From: Salinimonas chungwhensis DSM 16280
Lineage (GTDB): Bacteria > Pseudomonadota > Gammaproteobacteria > Enterobacterales > Alteromonadaceae
Reading direction: 5' to 3'
Assembly: GCF_000378185.1 (NCBI RefSeq)
Contig: NZ_KB899389.1
Span: 42,315 to 106,314, forward strand
Length of the DNA: 64,000 bases
Shown: positions 63,925 through 64,000 of the stretch, in pieces
Layout: each line of letters starts with the position of its first letter
Numbering within the stretch: position 1 is the stretch's first letter
Translations under genes and position numbers: made by a program
The notes under the pieces: model-generated
Told to the model about the DNA's origin: nothing
The model's database searches: none
What the model saw: the letters and a program-made list of their open reading frames with translations, nothing else

Positions 63925-64000
63925 GGGTCGTTAGCTCAGTTGGTAGAGCAGTTGACTTTTAATCAATTGGTCGCTGGTTCGAATCCAGCACGACCCACCA
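63925..64000 (+). tRNA. tRNA-Lys(UUU)
   Basis: 76 bases folding as a full cloverleaf: acceptor GGGTCGT / ACGACCC, D arm, anticodon stem GTTGA / TCAAT with loop CTTTTAA (anticodon TTT at 63958-63960), and T arm GCTGG-TTCGAAT-CCAGC. The CCA end is encoded and its last base is the final base of the window. tRNA-Lys after tol-pal is a conserved arrangement, and more tRNA genes may follow. Confidence 0.98.

Noticed and set aside
1..64000. CRISPR arrays, transposases, integrases or prophage genes
   Set aside because: No regularly spaced repeats and no such gene were seen on either strand; the only tandem repeat is the 9-bp coding repeat.

Overview
The window is a gene-dense chromosomal segment of a gammaproteobacterium, most likely from the Alteromonadales (Alteromonas-like marine bacteria). 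The evidence is the gene content and order. The blocks yfjD/ypjD/ffh, rpsP-rimM-trmD-rplS, aroF-tyrA/pheA, glrK-qseG-glrR, aspS-nudB-ruvCAB and ybgC-tolQRAB-pal-cpoB-tRNA-Lys are all gammaproteobacterial. Base composition is moderate, and there are several c-di-GMP proteins and a fadIJ beta-oxidation operon. I see no insertion sequence, integrase, phage gene or CRISPR array.

Layout. 1-8545 (minus): the 5' part of a DUF885 lipoprotein, then a MoxR / DUF58 / DUF4381 / BatA / BatB-BatC / BatD operon, an AAA ATPase with von Willebrand-domain membrane proteins. 8860-12340 (plus): fadI-fadJ. 12594-13036: a small membrane protein and a convergent tiny secreted peptide. 13297-17823: a large periplasmic-propeller PAS-GGDEF-EAL sensor. 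17985-20726: an M16 peptidase. 20907-23986: sixA, a 59-residue charged peptide, and the CorC-type (yfjD) and ypjD membrane proteins, which sit beside ffh as in E. coli.

24223-40403: ffh and the rpsP-rimM-trmD-rplS ribosomal operon, which are neighbours in E. coli, are here separated by about 12.7 kb. The inserted block holds a three-gene SMC/condensin-like operon (25857-31392), a TerB-like protein, an RND pump with its adaptor, and an ABC exporter. The condensin-like operon is the best candidate in the window for a poorly described system: a large SMC-like ATPase followed by two translationally coupled small proteins whose sizes and folds would suit kite and kleisin subunits. No JetD-type nuclease is present.

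40485-44762: an acetyltransferase, then aromatic amino acid biosynthesis: aroF-tyrA facing pheA. pheA has a complete attenuator (17-residue Phe-rich leader peptide, antiterminator, terminator). TyrR-box-like sequences lie in front of both aroF and the pheA leader. 44877-52765: signalling genes: a tandem receiver protein with one dead receiver, YciH, a TerB-like protein, a second GGDEF-EAL protein, an EF-hand peptide and the GlrK-QseG-GlrR envelope-stress module.

52757-64000: a DUF72 protein, aspS-nudB-ruvC-ruvA-ruvB, then an intergenic region that appears to encode a minus-strand small RNA (58207-58335) with its own promoter, hairpins and terminator. After it come ybgC-tolQRAB-pal-cpoB, the cell-envelope Tol-Pal machine, and a complete tRNA-Lys(UUU) ending on the last base of the window.

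All family assignments were made by reading the translations. No database search was run.
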